A stretch of 64,000 bases of DNA. Source: Pseudomonas sp. Irchel 3E13. Lineage in GTDB: Bacteria; Pseudomonadota; Gammaproteobacteria; Pseudomonadales; Pseudomonadaceae. This document shows positions 44,926-53,559 of the stretch, piece by piece. The notes beneath the pieces are model-generated. The model did not search any database, was not told the origin of the DNA, and saw only the letters and a list, made by a program, of their open reading frames with translations. The translations under genes and the position numbers were made by a program. The DNA is taken from positions 1 to 64,000 of the forward strand of contig NZ_FYDX01000002.1 in assembly GCF_900187455.1 (NCBI RefSeq), given 5' to 3'. Position 1 is the first letter of the stretch, and each line of letters starts with the position of its first letter.

Positions 44926-46614
44926 TCAAGCCGGTTCGCGCAACTCGCGACGAAGAATTTTGCCCACCGGCGTCATCGGCAGCGAGTCGCGCAACACGAT
45001 GTGCTTGGGCACTTTGTAGCCGGTGAAGTTGGCTTTGCAGTAGGCCTTGAGCTCTTCAAGGCTGACGCCGCCCTCGCGCGCGACCACGAACAACTTCACC
45101 GCCTCGCCGGAACGCTCGTCCGGCACGCCGATGGCCGCGCAACTGGCGACCTTCGGGTGCGCCATCATCACGTCTTCGATTTCGTTCGGGTACACGTTGA
45201 AACCCGAGACGATGATCATGTCCTTCTTGCGGTCAACGATACGGGTGAAGCCGTCCGGATCGATCACCGCGATATCGCCGGTCTTGAACCAGCCTTCGGC
45301 GTCGAACGCTTCGGCGGTGGACTCCGGACGCTGCCAATAGCCCTTCATCACCTGTGGCCCCTTGATGCACAGCTCGCCGCGCTCGCCCAGCGGCAACTCG
45401 TTGCCGTCGTCATCGGTGACCTTGAACGCCGTGCCCGGCACCGGAATGCCCACCGTGCCGAGGCGCGCCAGTTGCCCGTAAGGGTTGGTGCTGGCCACCG
45501 GCGAGGTTTCGGTCAGGCCGTAGCCTTCGACAATGCGACAGCCCGTGATCTGCTCCCAGCGCTCGGCAGTGGCCTTGACCAGCGCGGTGCCGCCGGAGTT
45601 GGTGACCTTGAGCGCGGAGAAATCCAGGTCCTTGAAACCGGGGTTGTCCATCAGCGCAACGAATAGCGTGTTCAGCCCCAGCAGCGCCGAGAAGCGCCAC
45701 TTCTTCAGTTCCTTGACGAAGCCGGGAATGTCGCGCGGGTTGGTGATCAGTACGTTGTGGTTGCCGGTGACCATCATGCACATGCAATTCGCGGTGAAGG
45801 CATAGATGTGGTACAGCGGCAGCGGCGCGATCATCACCTCCTGGCCGTCCTTGAGCAGCTTCTGCCCGTCAGGCCCGATCTGCGAGAAACACGCCAGCAC
45901 CTGGAGCATGTTCGCCACCAGATTGCCGTGGCTGAGCATCGCGCCCTTGGCCACGCCGGTGGTGCCGCCGGTGTATTGCAGCACCGCAATGTCCTCGTGG
46001 TTCGACTGCACCGGCTTGAGCGAATGGCCCCTGCCCTGGCGCAGCACCTGCTTGAACGGCAACGCCTGCGGCAAGTGATAGGCGGGGACCATCTTCTTCA
46101 CCTTGGCCACCACGGTATTGACCAGCCAGCCCTTGGCGGCAGGCAGCATGTCGCCCATCTTCGCCTCGATCAGCACCTCGATGCCGGTATCGGGCAGCAC
46201 TTCCTGCACCAGCTTGCCGAACATGTTCAGGTAGACCAGCGCGCGGGCGCCGGAGTCCTTGAATTGGTGGCGCATCTCGCGAGCGGTATACAGCGGGTTG
46301 GTGTTGACCACGATCAGCCCGGCGCGCAACGCGCCGAACACGGCGATGGGGTATTGCAGGACATTGGGCATCTGCACCGCGATGCGATCGCCCGGCTTCA
46401 GGTCGGTGTACTGCTGCAGCCAGCCGGCGAAGGCCGCGGAATAACGGTCCAGCTCGGCATAGGTAAGGGTCACGCCCAGGTTGGTGAAGGCCGGACGGTC
46501 GGCGAACTTCTTGCAGGAGCGCTCGAACACTTCGATCACCGATTTATAGGTGCTCATGTCGATCTGCGAAGGGACGCCCTCGGGGCGCTTGTCGTTCCAG
46601 AAATCGGCGTGCAT
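44926..46614 (-). CDS. fadD2: Long-chain fatty acyl-CoA ligase FadD2
   Basis: 562 residues, paralogue of the downstream fadD1. YTGGTTGVAKGA, YGLTETSPVASTN, WFKTGDIAVIDPDGFTRIVDRKKDMI and PVGKILRREL are all present. GAGG lies ten bases upstream of the ATG. It is next to the lipase-like gene and MaoC gene in the order known from P. aeruginosa PA3300-PA3302. The two copies probably have different substrate or expression ranges. Confidence 0.92.
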   Translation of the reverse strand: MHADFWNDKRPEGVPSQIDMSTYKSVIEVFERSCKKFADRPAFTNLGVTLTYAELDRYSAAFAGWLQQYTDLKPGDRIAVQMPNVLQYPIAVFGALRAGLIVVNTNPLYTAREMRHQFKDSGARALVYLNMFGKLVQEVLPDTGIEVLIEAKMGDMLPAAKGWLVNTVVAKVKKMVPAYHLPQALPFKQVLRQGRGHSLKPVQSNHEDIAVLQYTGGTTGVAKGAMLSHGNLVANMLQVLACFSQIGPDGQKLLKDGQEVMIAPLPLYHIYAFTANCMCMMVTGNHNVLITNPRDIPGFVKELKKWRFSALLGLNTLFVALMDNPGFKDLDFSALKVTNSGGTALVKATAERWEQITGCRIVEGYGLTETSPVASTNPYGQLARLGTVGIPVPGTAFKVTDDDGNELPLGERGELCIKGPQVMKGYWQRPESTAEAFDAEGWFKTGDIAVIDPDGFTRIVDRKKDMIIVSGFNVYPNEIEDVMMAHPKVASCAAIGVPDERSGEAVKLFVVAREGGVSLEELKAYCKANFTGYKVPKHIVLRDSLPMTPVGKILRRELREPA

Positions 46615-46826
46615 TTATTATTGTCCTCGTTCCTGAGCCTTTGACGGGGCCGGTTGCCTGCTTGCAAAACGGCATTCTGCCGACGTTAGCAGCTCCGCCA
46701 CAGGCGGCAAATACGCCAAGGACCGTCATTGATTGTGTGAATCTCGGCGCCCCGCGTGGCTCGATCCAGGCGCTGGCTATAGGCTATACAGTAGCTGCAC
46801 CCGCGATCCGCACAGGGAAATCCGCC

Positions 46827-47771
46827 ATGTTCCACGACGCCTTCTGGCTGCCGGCCAGCAATCACTGCAGCCTGTATGTCCACCAATGGCTGCCGACTAC
46901 ACCAGTCCGCGCCGTGGTGTTGCTGGCCCACGGCATGGCTGAGCACGCCGGTCGTTACCAGCGCCTCGGCGAGGCCCTGAGCAGTGCCGGTTTCGCGCTG
47001 TACGCCCATGACCAGCGCGGCCACGGCCGCACTGCCGAACTCGGCACCCTCGGCCTGTTCGCCCGTGAAAATGGCTGGAATGCCGTGGTCAACGACCTGG
47101 GCCTGCTCAACCAGCACATCGGCCAGCAATACCCGGGGGTGCCGGTATTTCTGTTCGGTCACAGCATGGGCAGCTACATCGCCCAGGCCTACCTGCTGCA
47201 CCACAGCGGCAGCCTGCAAGGCGCGGTGCTCAGCGGCTCGAACTTCCAGCCTCCGGAGCTCTACCGTGCGGCGCGGCAGATCGCTCGTCTGGAGAGTTGG
47301 CGTCAGGGCCCGCAAGGGCGCAGCGCGCTGATCGAATGGCTGTCGTTCGGTTCGTTCAACAAGGCGTTCAAGCCGACCCGCACGGCCTTCGACTGGCTCA
47401 GCCGCGACCCCGCCGAAGTCGACCGCTACGTCGCCGACCCGCTGTGCGGCTTCCGCTGCTGCAACCGGTTATGGATCGACCTGCTCACCGGCCTTGAACA
47501 CATCAGCCGCCACGCCAACCTCGCGCAGATCGATCCGAACCTGCCAATTCTGGTCATGGGCGGTGAATGTGATCCGGTGAGTGCCGGCAAGCGTCTGAAA
47601 GATCTGACCGGCGCCCTGCGCCTGTCCGGGAACCAGCACGTGCAACTGCGACTCTATCCGCGGGCACGGCATGAATTGCTCAACGAAACCAACCGCGACG
47701 AGGTTACCGCGCAGCTTATCGACTGGCTGGAACAGACCCTGGCCCTTGGCCGGCCAGCCCGCAGCGAGTAA
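46827..47771 (+). CDS. Alpha/beta hydrolase, monoacylglycerol lipase/lysophospholipase-like
   Basis: 315 residues from ATG 46827 (AGGGAAA nine bases upstream). VLLAHGMAEHAGRY is the HGxxEH motif of the monoacylglycerol lipase group; the nucleophile is Ser in FLFGHSMGSY, with Asp in GGECDPVS and His in PRARHELLNE. Releases fatty acids for the neighbouring acyl-CoA ligases (inference). Divergent from fadD2 and followed 40 bp on by a MaoC gene. Confidence 0.87.
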   Translation: MFHDAFWLPASNHCSLYVHQWLPTTPVRAVVLLAHGMAEHAGRYQRLGEALSSAGFALYAHDQRGHGRTAELGTLGLFARENGWNAVVNDLGLLNQHIGQQYPGVPVFLFGHSMGSYIAQAYLLHHSGSLQGAVLSGSNFQPPELYRAARQIARLESWRQGPQGRSALIEWLSFGSFNKAFKPTRTAFDWLSRDPAEVDRYVADPLCGFRCCNRLWIDLLTGLEHISRHANLAQIDPNLPILVMGGECDPVSAGKRLKDLTGALRLSGNQHVQLRLYPRARHELLNETNRDEVTAQLIDWLEQTLALGRPARSE

Positions 47772-47811
47772 TACTGCCCGCCCCCGTCGCGCCCTGAAGG
47801 AAGCACCACGA

Positions 47812-48282
47812 ATGACCCAGGTCACCAACACGCCTTACGAATCCCTCGAAGTCGGCCAGACCGCCAGCTTCAGCAAGACCGTCGAAGAACGTGACATCCA
47901 ACTGTTCGCCGCGATGTCCGGTGACCACAACCCGGTGCACCTGGATGCCGAGTTCGCGGCCAAGAGCATGTTCAAGGAGCGCATTGCCCACGGCATGTTC
48001 AGCGGCGCGCTGATCAGTGCGGCGGTGGCCTGTGAACTGCCAGGCCCCGGCACCATCTACCTGGGCCAGCAAATGAGCTTCCAGAAGCCGGTGAAGATCG
48101 GCGACACCCTGACCGTGCGCCTGGAAATCCTCGAAAAACTGCCAAAATTCCGCGTGCGCATCGCCACCCGCGTGTTCAACCAGAACGAAGAGCTGGTGGT
48201 GGACGGCGAAGCCGAGATCCTCGCCCCGCGCAAACAGCAGACCGTCGATCTGGTCAGCCCGCCGCCGATCACCTTCGGCTGA
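47812..48282 (+). CDS. MaoC-family (R)-specific enoyl-CoA hydratase
   Basis: 156 residues, hotdog fold. The hydratase motif FAAMSGDHNPVHLDAEFAAKSMFKERIAHGMFSGALIS holds the catalytic Asp (GDHNPVH) and His. Such enzymes make (R)-3-hydroxyacyl-CoA, linking beta-oxidation to polyhydroxyalkanoate or to the fatty-acid shunt. Probably one operon with the lipase-like gene. Confidence 0.88.
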   Translation: MTQVTNTPYESLEVGQTASFSKTVEERDIQLFAAMSGDHNPVHLDAEFAAKSMFKERIAHGMFSGALISAAVACELPGPGTIYLGQQMSFQKPVKIGDTLTVRLEILEKLPKFRVRIATRVFNQNEELVVDGEAEILAPRKQQTVDLVSPPPITFG

Positions 48283-48341
48283 CGCCCTCCCGCAAGCGGC
48301 GCTCGCTGCAGCGCCGCTTGGGACGACAGGTTGGCCGCGTG

Positions 48342-48827
48342 TCAGCCCTCCAGCGGGATCCAGATTTCTACCAGCCCGCTGGCAGTCTCCGCATCGAAAT
48401 CATCGCCATAACGCTCGAACTCCGGCGCCTCGGCGGCGCGTTCACCGGAAGCCGGCAACCACTGTTTCCAGATTTTTTCGAAGGTGTGGCCCAGGCCGCT
48501 CACCTTGCCACGGTGTTCGAACACCGCATAACGCTGCGGCGCCAGGGTGTGCCAGGTGAAATACGGCGGCAGGACACTGGTGCTGCGCACCTCCACGCCG
48601 GCGATATACAGGAACCCGCCGTGGCCGTCGAAGTTGCAGCACACGCCGTAGGTATCGTCACCGATCTGCCCTGGGATCTTGCCGATTTGCGGTGCCAGGC
48701 GCTCCCAGAGCGCGGGAATGCTTTTGTTGGTCTGTTGGGTGTAGCGCTCGCCAAAACCGGCGATGGTGAATGACCGCCCATGTTCGAATCGTGCGGGAGC
48801 AAACCCGGCTTCCATTTGGGTCGACAT
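48342..48827 (-). CDS. GyrI-like/AraC effector-binding domain protein
   Basis: 161 residues starting MSTQMEAG at 48827, where GAGG gives a proper spacing (the ATG six bases earlier would overlap it). GyrI-like/SOUL fold: SIPALWERLAP, YFTWHTLAPQRYAVFEHRGKV and the terminal VEIWIPL. No DNA-binding domain is present. Related proteins bind small hydrophobic ligands; function unknown. Divergent from the AraC regulator gene. Confidence 0.8.
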   Translation of the reverse strand: MSTQMEAGFAPARFEHGRSFTIAGFGERYTQQTNKSIPALWERLAPQIGKIPGQIGDDTYGVCCNFDGHGGFLYIAGVEVRSTSVLPPYFTWHTLAPQRYAVFEHRGKVSGLGHTFEKIWKQWLPASGERAAEAPEFERYGDDFDAETASGLVEIWIPLEG

Positions 48828-48943
48828 ATCCATGCCTCACAAGGTCAATTCATAAAGATCCATGACGGGCGGCATTATGGGTTGCCGCGCCTAATGGCAC
48901 TCCGCTAGCGTAGCCGCGTTGCATACTCGGGGAAACCTGCCAA

Positions 48944-49747
48944 ATGGCATTAATCAGTCAGCCACTCCAAGCCTTCGGCCTGGTCGAGTCGTCCTGGGTC
49001 AGGGCCAGTTCGGCCTGCTTCGAGCGGCATACCCACGACGAATATGTGCTCGGCGCCAACCTGCGCGGCAACGAGCGCATCTGGCTGGACGGCCAGACCC
49101 TGGAAGTGCCGCCCGGCAGTGTCACGCTGTACAACCCGCTGGCGGTGCAGGCCTCGGAGTTCGCCGAGGACGGTGTCGAATACATCAGCCTGCACCTGGA
49201 CCCGGACGCCCTGCGCCACATCGCCAGGGACAACAATCTGCAACAGTTTGATGACAGCTTGAGCTTCGCCCAGGGTGTGCTGCACAACACGGCGCTGTAC
49301 CGCGCCATTGTCGACTTCGCCAAAGCGGACGCCGGCGAACCGGCGTATCAGGAAGAAGCGCTACTGGCCCTGCTCGCCCAGTTGCTCGAACAACCGACGG
49401 CGCCAGCCATCGAACAGGCGGGCTCACTGCGCCTGGCCATGCAACTCATGCGCGACACGCCGCAGGCCAAACTCGCGCTGGAGGATGTGGCCGCCGCTGC
49501 AGGGCTGAGCAAATACCACTTCGTGCGCTGCTTCAAAAAGGCCACGGGGCTGGCGCCCTTGCAGTACCACATGCAATTGCGCCTGAGCGAAGCGCGGCGG
49601 CGCTTGCGTGATGGCCTGCATCCCGCGGAGGTGGCGGATGCCCTGGGCTTCTACGACCAGAGCCACTTCATCAACGCTTTCCGCCGGGTCATGGGCGTGA
49701 CGCCGAACAGCTATTGGCAGGCGTTCAGAGCGTCGGCGCGAGGATGA
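48944..49747 (+). CDS. AraC-family transcriptional regulator
   Basis: 267 residues. N-terminal cupin sensor (CFERHTHDEYVLGANLRG) and two C-terminal HTH motifs (LEDVAAAAGLSKYHFVRCFKKATG and PAEVADALGFYDQSHFINAFRRVMG). GGGGAAA precedes the ATG. Its end overlaps the convergent LysE exporter by 23 bp; this AraC-LysE pairing is common, so it may control the exporter. Confidence 0.87.
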   Translation: MALISQPLQAFGLVESSWVRASSACFERHTHDEYVLGANLRGNERIWLDGQTLEVPPGSVTLYNPLAVQASEFAEDGVEYISLHLDPDALRHIARDNNLQQFDDSLSFAQGVLHNTALYRAIVDFAKADAGEPAYQEEALLALLAQLLEQPTAPAIEQAGSLRLAMQLMRDTPQAKLALEDVAAAAGLSKYHFVRCFKKATGLAPLQYHMQLRLSEARRRLRDGLHPAEVADALGFYDQSHFINAFRRVMGVTPNSYWQAFRASARG

Positions 49748-50369
49748 ATTCGCGGTAGCCGGAAACGATCACATAGACCGCGAAATAGCAGAAGATCGCT
49801 GCCGAAGCGAGGTAAGACCAGGTCAACAAACGATCACCGAGCAGCCGCCCACCGTGGCTGGCCACCCCGCACAGTGTCACGCACCAGAGCACCCCGGCGC
49901 TGAAGAAGCCGCTCAGGAACACCCCCGCCTCCACCGGCCCACCGGCGCCGGAGCGAGAGATCAGCACACCGCCCACCGCGGCGAACCAGAGGATCGCGCT
50001 GGGCGACGACATGGCCAGAAAGATCCCGCGCAAGAACTCCCGCCAGGGCGACTCGCGCACCACCTTCGCCTCGGTGTCCAGATGCGCATCACCGCGGATC
50101 GCGGCCAACAACATCTTCACCGCGAACCACACCAGCAGCAGCGAACCGCCAACCCACAGCACCCAGCGCACGGCGCTGAACTGCAACAGCATGGTCATCC
50201 CCGCCAGCGCCGCCAGGGCGTAGAGCAGATCGCCGACGCACGTCCCCAGTCCCAACCACATGCCCTGCCAGAAGCCACGCTGCATGGCCAGGGTGATCAT
50301 CGCGATATTGGCCACGCCGATGTCCAGGCACAGCGACAGGCTCAGAAGAAATCCGTTGGAAAAAGGCAT
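49725..50369 (-). CDS. LysE/RhtB-family amino acid exporter
   Basis: 214 residues and six transmembrane helices (FLLSLSLCLDIGVANIAMI; FLAMSSPSAILWFAAVGG), typical LysE pattern. Exports an amino acid or related compound. Probably controlled by the convergent AraC regulator. Confidence 0.85.
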   Translation of the reverse strand: MPFSNGFLLSLSLCLDIGVANIAMITLAMQRGFWQGMWLGLGTCVGDLLYALAALAGMTMLLQFSAVRWVLWVGGSLLLVWFAVKMLLAAIRGDAHLDTEAKVVRESPWREFLRGIFLAMSSPSAILWFAAVGGVLISRSGAGGPVEAGVFLSGFFSAGVLWCVTLCGVASHGGRLLGDRLLTWSYLASAAIFCYFAVYVIVSGYREFILAPTL

Positions 50370-50455
50370 GAACGATCCGCTACCGGCTACAGGAAAAGGC
50401 AGCCGGCATTAAAACGGATCTGGTGGGGGATGTATTGGAAGAAATTGCGCGCGGA

Positions 50456-50788
50456 TCAGACCAGAGCGGCCTGCTCGAACACCTCATCGGCCCACTGATT
50501 GAGGCTCTTGCCGGCCTTCTGCGCGGCGATGGTTGCGGCGGCGTGCACTTCCGGGCGGATGCGCAGCATCACTTTGCCGGAAGCCGGTTTTTCCGGCGCG
50601 ACCCCGCGCTCCGCGCAATCGCTCAGGTAATCCTCCAGCGCCAGCCGGAACGCCTCGTGCAGCGCACTGACGGAACTGGCGTGGAAGCTGATGATGTCCC
50701 GCACACCCAGGACACGCCCGACGAAGATGTCGTCGCGGGCGTCATAGTCGATTCGGGCCGCATAGCCCTTGTAACTCATGCTACTCAT
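50456..50788 (-). CDS. hicB: HicB-type antitoxin
   Basis: 110 residues from ATG 50788 (AGGAG seven bases upstream). The N-terminal half is the degenerate RNase-H-like HicB fold (YKGYAARIDYDARDDIFVGRVLG.R; LHEAFRLALEDYL), and the C-terminal half a ribbon-helix-helix (KVMLRIRPEVHAAATIAAQKAGKSLNQWADEV). Neutralises HicA and represses the operon. Overlaps hicA by eight bases. Confidence 0.9.
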   Translation of the reverse strand: MSSMSYKGYAARIDYDARDDIFVGRVLGVRDIISFHASSVSALHEAFRLALEDYLSDCAERGVAPEKPASGKVMLRIRPEVHAAATIAAQKAGKSLNQWADEVFEQAALV

Positions 50789-51038
50789 GTTCAACTCCTG
50801 CCCGCAGGAGAAACTCCCGGGCTTCCTCAACCTGATAACGCCTGGCCTCCTTGCCGGGATGTGGCCGGTGGCAGCGCCATTGCTCCTGCCCCAGCACCAG
50901 CTTGACCCTCGACCCTTCACGCTCATGCACCGAGCCGCCTAGAAAGACGATCAAAGCTTCAATGTCGGCGAACACCAGTGAACTGCTGGTGGGTGACCGA
51001 AAGAGGGTTTCGAGGGTTTTGCGATGTCGATTTTTCAT
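50781..51038 (-). CDS. hicA: HicA-type mRNA-interferase toxin
   Basis: 85 residues, dsRBD-like fold: opening KNRHRKTLETLFRSPTSSSL and ADIEALIVFLGGSVHEREGSRVKL, with the catalytic-type His in CHRPHPGKE. Cuts mRNA to arrest growth when antitoxin is lost. No clear Shine-Dalgarno, which suits low toxin expression. A palindrome lies just upstream. Confidence 0.9.
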   Translation of the reverse strand: MKNRHRKTLETLFRSPTSSSLVFADIEALIVFLGGSVHEREGSRVKLVLGQEQWRCHRPHPGKEARRYQVEEAREFLLRAGVEHE

Positions 51039-51045
51039 TCGCGGA

Positions 51046-51066
51046 TGCTATCAAATCAAGATAGCA
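51046..51066. promoter_or_regulatory. hicAB operator palindrome
   Basis: TGCTATC (51046-51052), seven bases, GATAGCA (51060-51066): perfect dyad ending eight bases before the hicA start codon. This is the expected place for HicB ribbon-helix-helix binding, covering promoter and leader. Confidence 0.7.
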
Positions 51067-51096
51067 CTCTTTCCGCCGAGATCCATTCAAGACTTT

Positions 51097-52053
51097 TCAG
51101 TCACCCGCCAACACCCGCGCAAACTGCTCCCGATCAATATTCGCGCCGCTGAGAATCACCGCCACCTTGCGCCCCTTTTGCCGCTCGCGTTCCTGGTGCA
51201 ATGCGGCAAGGCCGGCCGCGCCGGCGCCTTCGGCGGTGTTGTGGGTGTCTTCGTGGTAGATGCGGATGGCGCGGGCGATTTCATCGTCGCTGACCCGGAC
51301 GATGCGCGCCGCGCCCTCGCGGATGATGTCGAAGGCTTCCGGCTGCGGAATGCGGCAGGCCATACCGTCGGCAAAGGTGTCGGCGGTTTCGGTGGTGACG
51401 ATGCGGCCCTGCTCGACACTGCGGGCAAAGGCATCGGCCTCGGTGGAGACCACGCCGATGATCTCGGTCTTCAGCCCGAGCAGATCACGGGTACGGATCA
51501 ACCCGCAGATGCCAGAGCCCATGCCGATCGGAACGTAGACCGCATCCAGGTCCGCCACCGCCTCGAACAGTTCCAACGCATAGGTGGCCACGCCGCGAAT
51601 CAGTTGCGGGTGAAACGGCGGCACGCTCTCGTAGCCATGCACTTGTCCCAGCCGCGCGGCCTCGGCCCTGGCCTGGTCGAAGTCGCTGCCGTGCTCCACC
51701 AGCTCGGCGCCAAGGCCGCGCATGGCTGCGTTTTTTTCCCGGGAGTTGCCTTCGGGCACCACGATGATGATCGGCAACCCGGCATTGCGCGCCGCCAGCG
51801 CCATGCTCTGGCCGTGGTTGCCGCGCGTAGCGGTGACCAGGCCACGCACGGCTGGCGAGCGGCCATGCAGAGACTGCACGTAAAGCAAGCCGCCACGCAC
51901 CTTGAAGGCACCGGTGGGCGTGTGGTTTTCATGCTTGACCCAGACCTCGCAACCCAGCCGCTCGGCCAGCCGCGGCCAGGCGTACTGCGGGGTGGCGGGC
52001 ACCTGGGCGTGGACCAGGCGGGCGGCTTCGCGCAAGGCAGGCAGATCGAACAT
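51097..52053 (-). CDS. Threonine dehydratase-like PLP enzyme
   Basis: 318 residues of the fold-type II PLP family. PLP Lys in PTGAFKVRGG, the RGNHGQS loop and the glycine-rich IGMGSGICG binding loop. Probably converts threonine or serine to the keto acid and ammonia, or acts on a related hydroxy-amino acid. No regulatory ACT domain, so the catabolic type. Divergent from the MocR regulator at 52143, its likely controller. Confidence 0.83.
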   Translation of the reverse strand: MFDLPALREAARLVHAQVPATPQYAWPRLAERLGCEVWVKHENHTPTGAFKVRGGLLYVQSLHGRSPAVRGLVTATRGNHGQSMALAARNAGLPIIIVVPEGNSREKNAAMRGLGAELVEHGSDFDQARAEAARLGQVHGYESVPPFHPQLIRGVATYALELFEAVADLDAVYVPIGMGSGICGLIRTRDLLGLKTEIIGVVSTEADAFARSVEQGRIVTTETADTFADGMACRIPQPEAFDIIREGAARIVRVSDDEIARAIRIYHEDTHNTAEGAGAAGLAALHQERERQKGRKVAVILSGANIDREQFARVLAGD

Positions 52054-52099
52054 GGAACACCTCGGGTCAGGGGATTTGACCCGATCCTAGTGGCCGCGC

Positions 52100-52129
52100 A
52101 TTGTATGGGTAAAACCTTATATTGCATGG
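52100..52129. promoter_or_regulatory. Direct repeat ATTGYATGG x2, likely MocR operator
   Basis: ATTGTATGG at 52100-52108 and ATTGCATGG at 52121-52129: 21 bp apart, two helical turns. Located between the divergent dehydratase and MocR genes, 14 bases before the MocR ATG. Direct repeats on one helix face are how MocR/GabR/PdxR proteins bind. Confidence 0.6.
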
Positions 52130-52142
52130 CCGACAATAAAAC

Positions 52143-53507
52143 ATGTGGATCCCCAGCCTTCCCGACGACGGACAACCCCGCTACCTGGCCCTGGTCGCCG
52201 CCATCGCCCGCGCCATCGAAAGCGGCGAGCTTCAGGTCGGCGCCCGCCTGCCACCGCAGCGGCGCCTGGCCTGGGCGCTGGGCCTGAACCCGAGCACCAC
52301 GCAACAGGCCTATCGCGAGGCGGCGGCGCGGCATCTGGTGTCCGGCGAGGTCGGTCGCGGCACCTACGTGCTGGCCGGCAGCAAGGAGGCCACCCTGTTC
52401 CGCCTCAAACAGCGGGACAACGGTAGCTCGCAGATCGACCTGTCGACCAACGTGCCCGTGGTCGATACCGACAGCGAAGATTTCGACCGGACCCTGCGCG
52501 AGTTGCTGCAGCAAAACCCAAGCCACACCCTTGAACACTACCTCGGCGCCGAACAGTTGCTGCTCGGTCGCGTGCACGGCGCCAGTTGGTTGTCGCAGCG
52601 CGGACTGCACCTGACCGCCGCGCAGGTGCTGCTGTGCGGTGGCGCTCAGCAGGGGCTGTTCAGTGTGCTGTTGTCGTTCTGCCAGCCCGGCGAAGCGGTG
52701 ATGGTCGAAGCGCTGACCGCTCCCGGGATCAAGGCTGCTTGCCGGCAATTGCGCTTGCCGCTGCACGGCGTCGCCATGGACCACGAAGGCATCCTCCCCG
52801 ACGACCTCGACCGCGTCGCCCGGGCCAGCGGCGCCCGGGTGCTGGTGCTGACGCCGGCGCTGCACAATCCCACCGGCGCCTGCATGGGCGAACAACGTCG
52901 TCGCGATATCGCAGCGGTGGTGGAACGGCTGGACCTGTTGCTGGTGGAGGACGATGTCTACGGCGCCCTGGGCGACCAGCCACCCTTGCTGCCGCTGTTG
53001 GGCCCGCGAGGGTTGCTGGTCAGCAGCCTGTCCAAGACCGTCTGCGCCGGCCTGCGCCTGGGCTGGATCGTCGGCGACGCGGCGTTGCTGGAGCGCATCG
53101 ACCCGTATTCCCAGGCCACCCATTGGCCCATCGCCCCGCTGGTCCTGCAAATCGCCTGCCGCTGGATCGAGGACGGCACCGCCGCGCGCAAGCTCGCCTG
53201 GCAGCGTGAAGAGGTCAATCAACGCTGGCGCCTCGCGGCCAGGCTGCTGGGCCCGGCGCTGGCCGATCAAAGCACGCCGTCGCCGCACATCTGGGTCAGC
53301 GGCCCGCGTCCGGGCGAAGTGCTGGCCGCAGCCTGCCGGGCCAAGGGCGTCGAAGTCGTGCCCGCCCAGGTGTTCGCGGTCAAGCAGGGCCAGGTGCCGG
53401 CTATCCGCGTCAGCCTCACGGCCGCCCGCAGCCGGGCCGAACTGAAGCAGGCGCTGGAACGGGTGGCGCAGGTGCTGGACGAATTCGCCGCGCAGGATCC
53501 GGAGTGA
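52143..53507 (+). CDS. MocR/PdxR-type regulator (GntR winged helix + aminotransferase domain)
   Basis: 454 residues: N-terminal GntR winged helix (SGELQVGARLPPQRRLAWALGLNPSTTQQAYREA, about 20-75), then an aminotransferase fold I domain with PLP Lys in SSLSKTVCAGLRLGWI and LLVEDDVYGALG. Uses PLP as ligand sensor. No Shine-Dalgarno precedes the ATG. Divergent from the PLP-dependent dehydratase gene, so it probably controls that gene. Confidence 0.88.
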   Translation: MWIPSLPDDGQPRYLALVAAIARAIESGELQVGARLPPQRRLAWALGLNPSTTQQAYREAAARHLVSGEVGRGTYVLAGSKEATLFRLKQRDNGSSQIDLSTNVPVVDTDSEDFDRTLRELLQQNPSHTLEHYLGAEQLLLGRVHGASWLSQRGLHLTAAQVLLCGGAQQGLFSVLLSFCQPGEAVMVEALTAPGIKAACRQLRLPLHGVAMDHEGILPDDLDRVARASGARVLVLTPALHNPTGACMGEQRRRDIAAVVERLDLLLVEDDVYGALGDQPPLLPLLGPRGLLVSSLSKTVCAGLRLGWIVGDAALLERIDPYSQATHWPIAPLVLQIACRWIEDGTAARKLAWQREEVNQRWRLAARLLGPALADQSTPSPHIWVSGPRPGEVLAAACRAKGVEVVPAQVFAVKQGQVPAIRVSLTAARSRAELKQALERVAQVLDEFAAQDPE

Positions 53508-53559
53508 CAGCCGCGCCGGCCCTCCTACACTCAAGCCGCCGTTACGGAACCGGACGCTC

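Noticed and set aside
50456-51066. Mobile-element origin of hicAB
   Set aside because: No integrase, tRNA gene or terminal repeats nearby, so only the toxin-antitoxin pair itself is reported.
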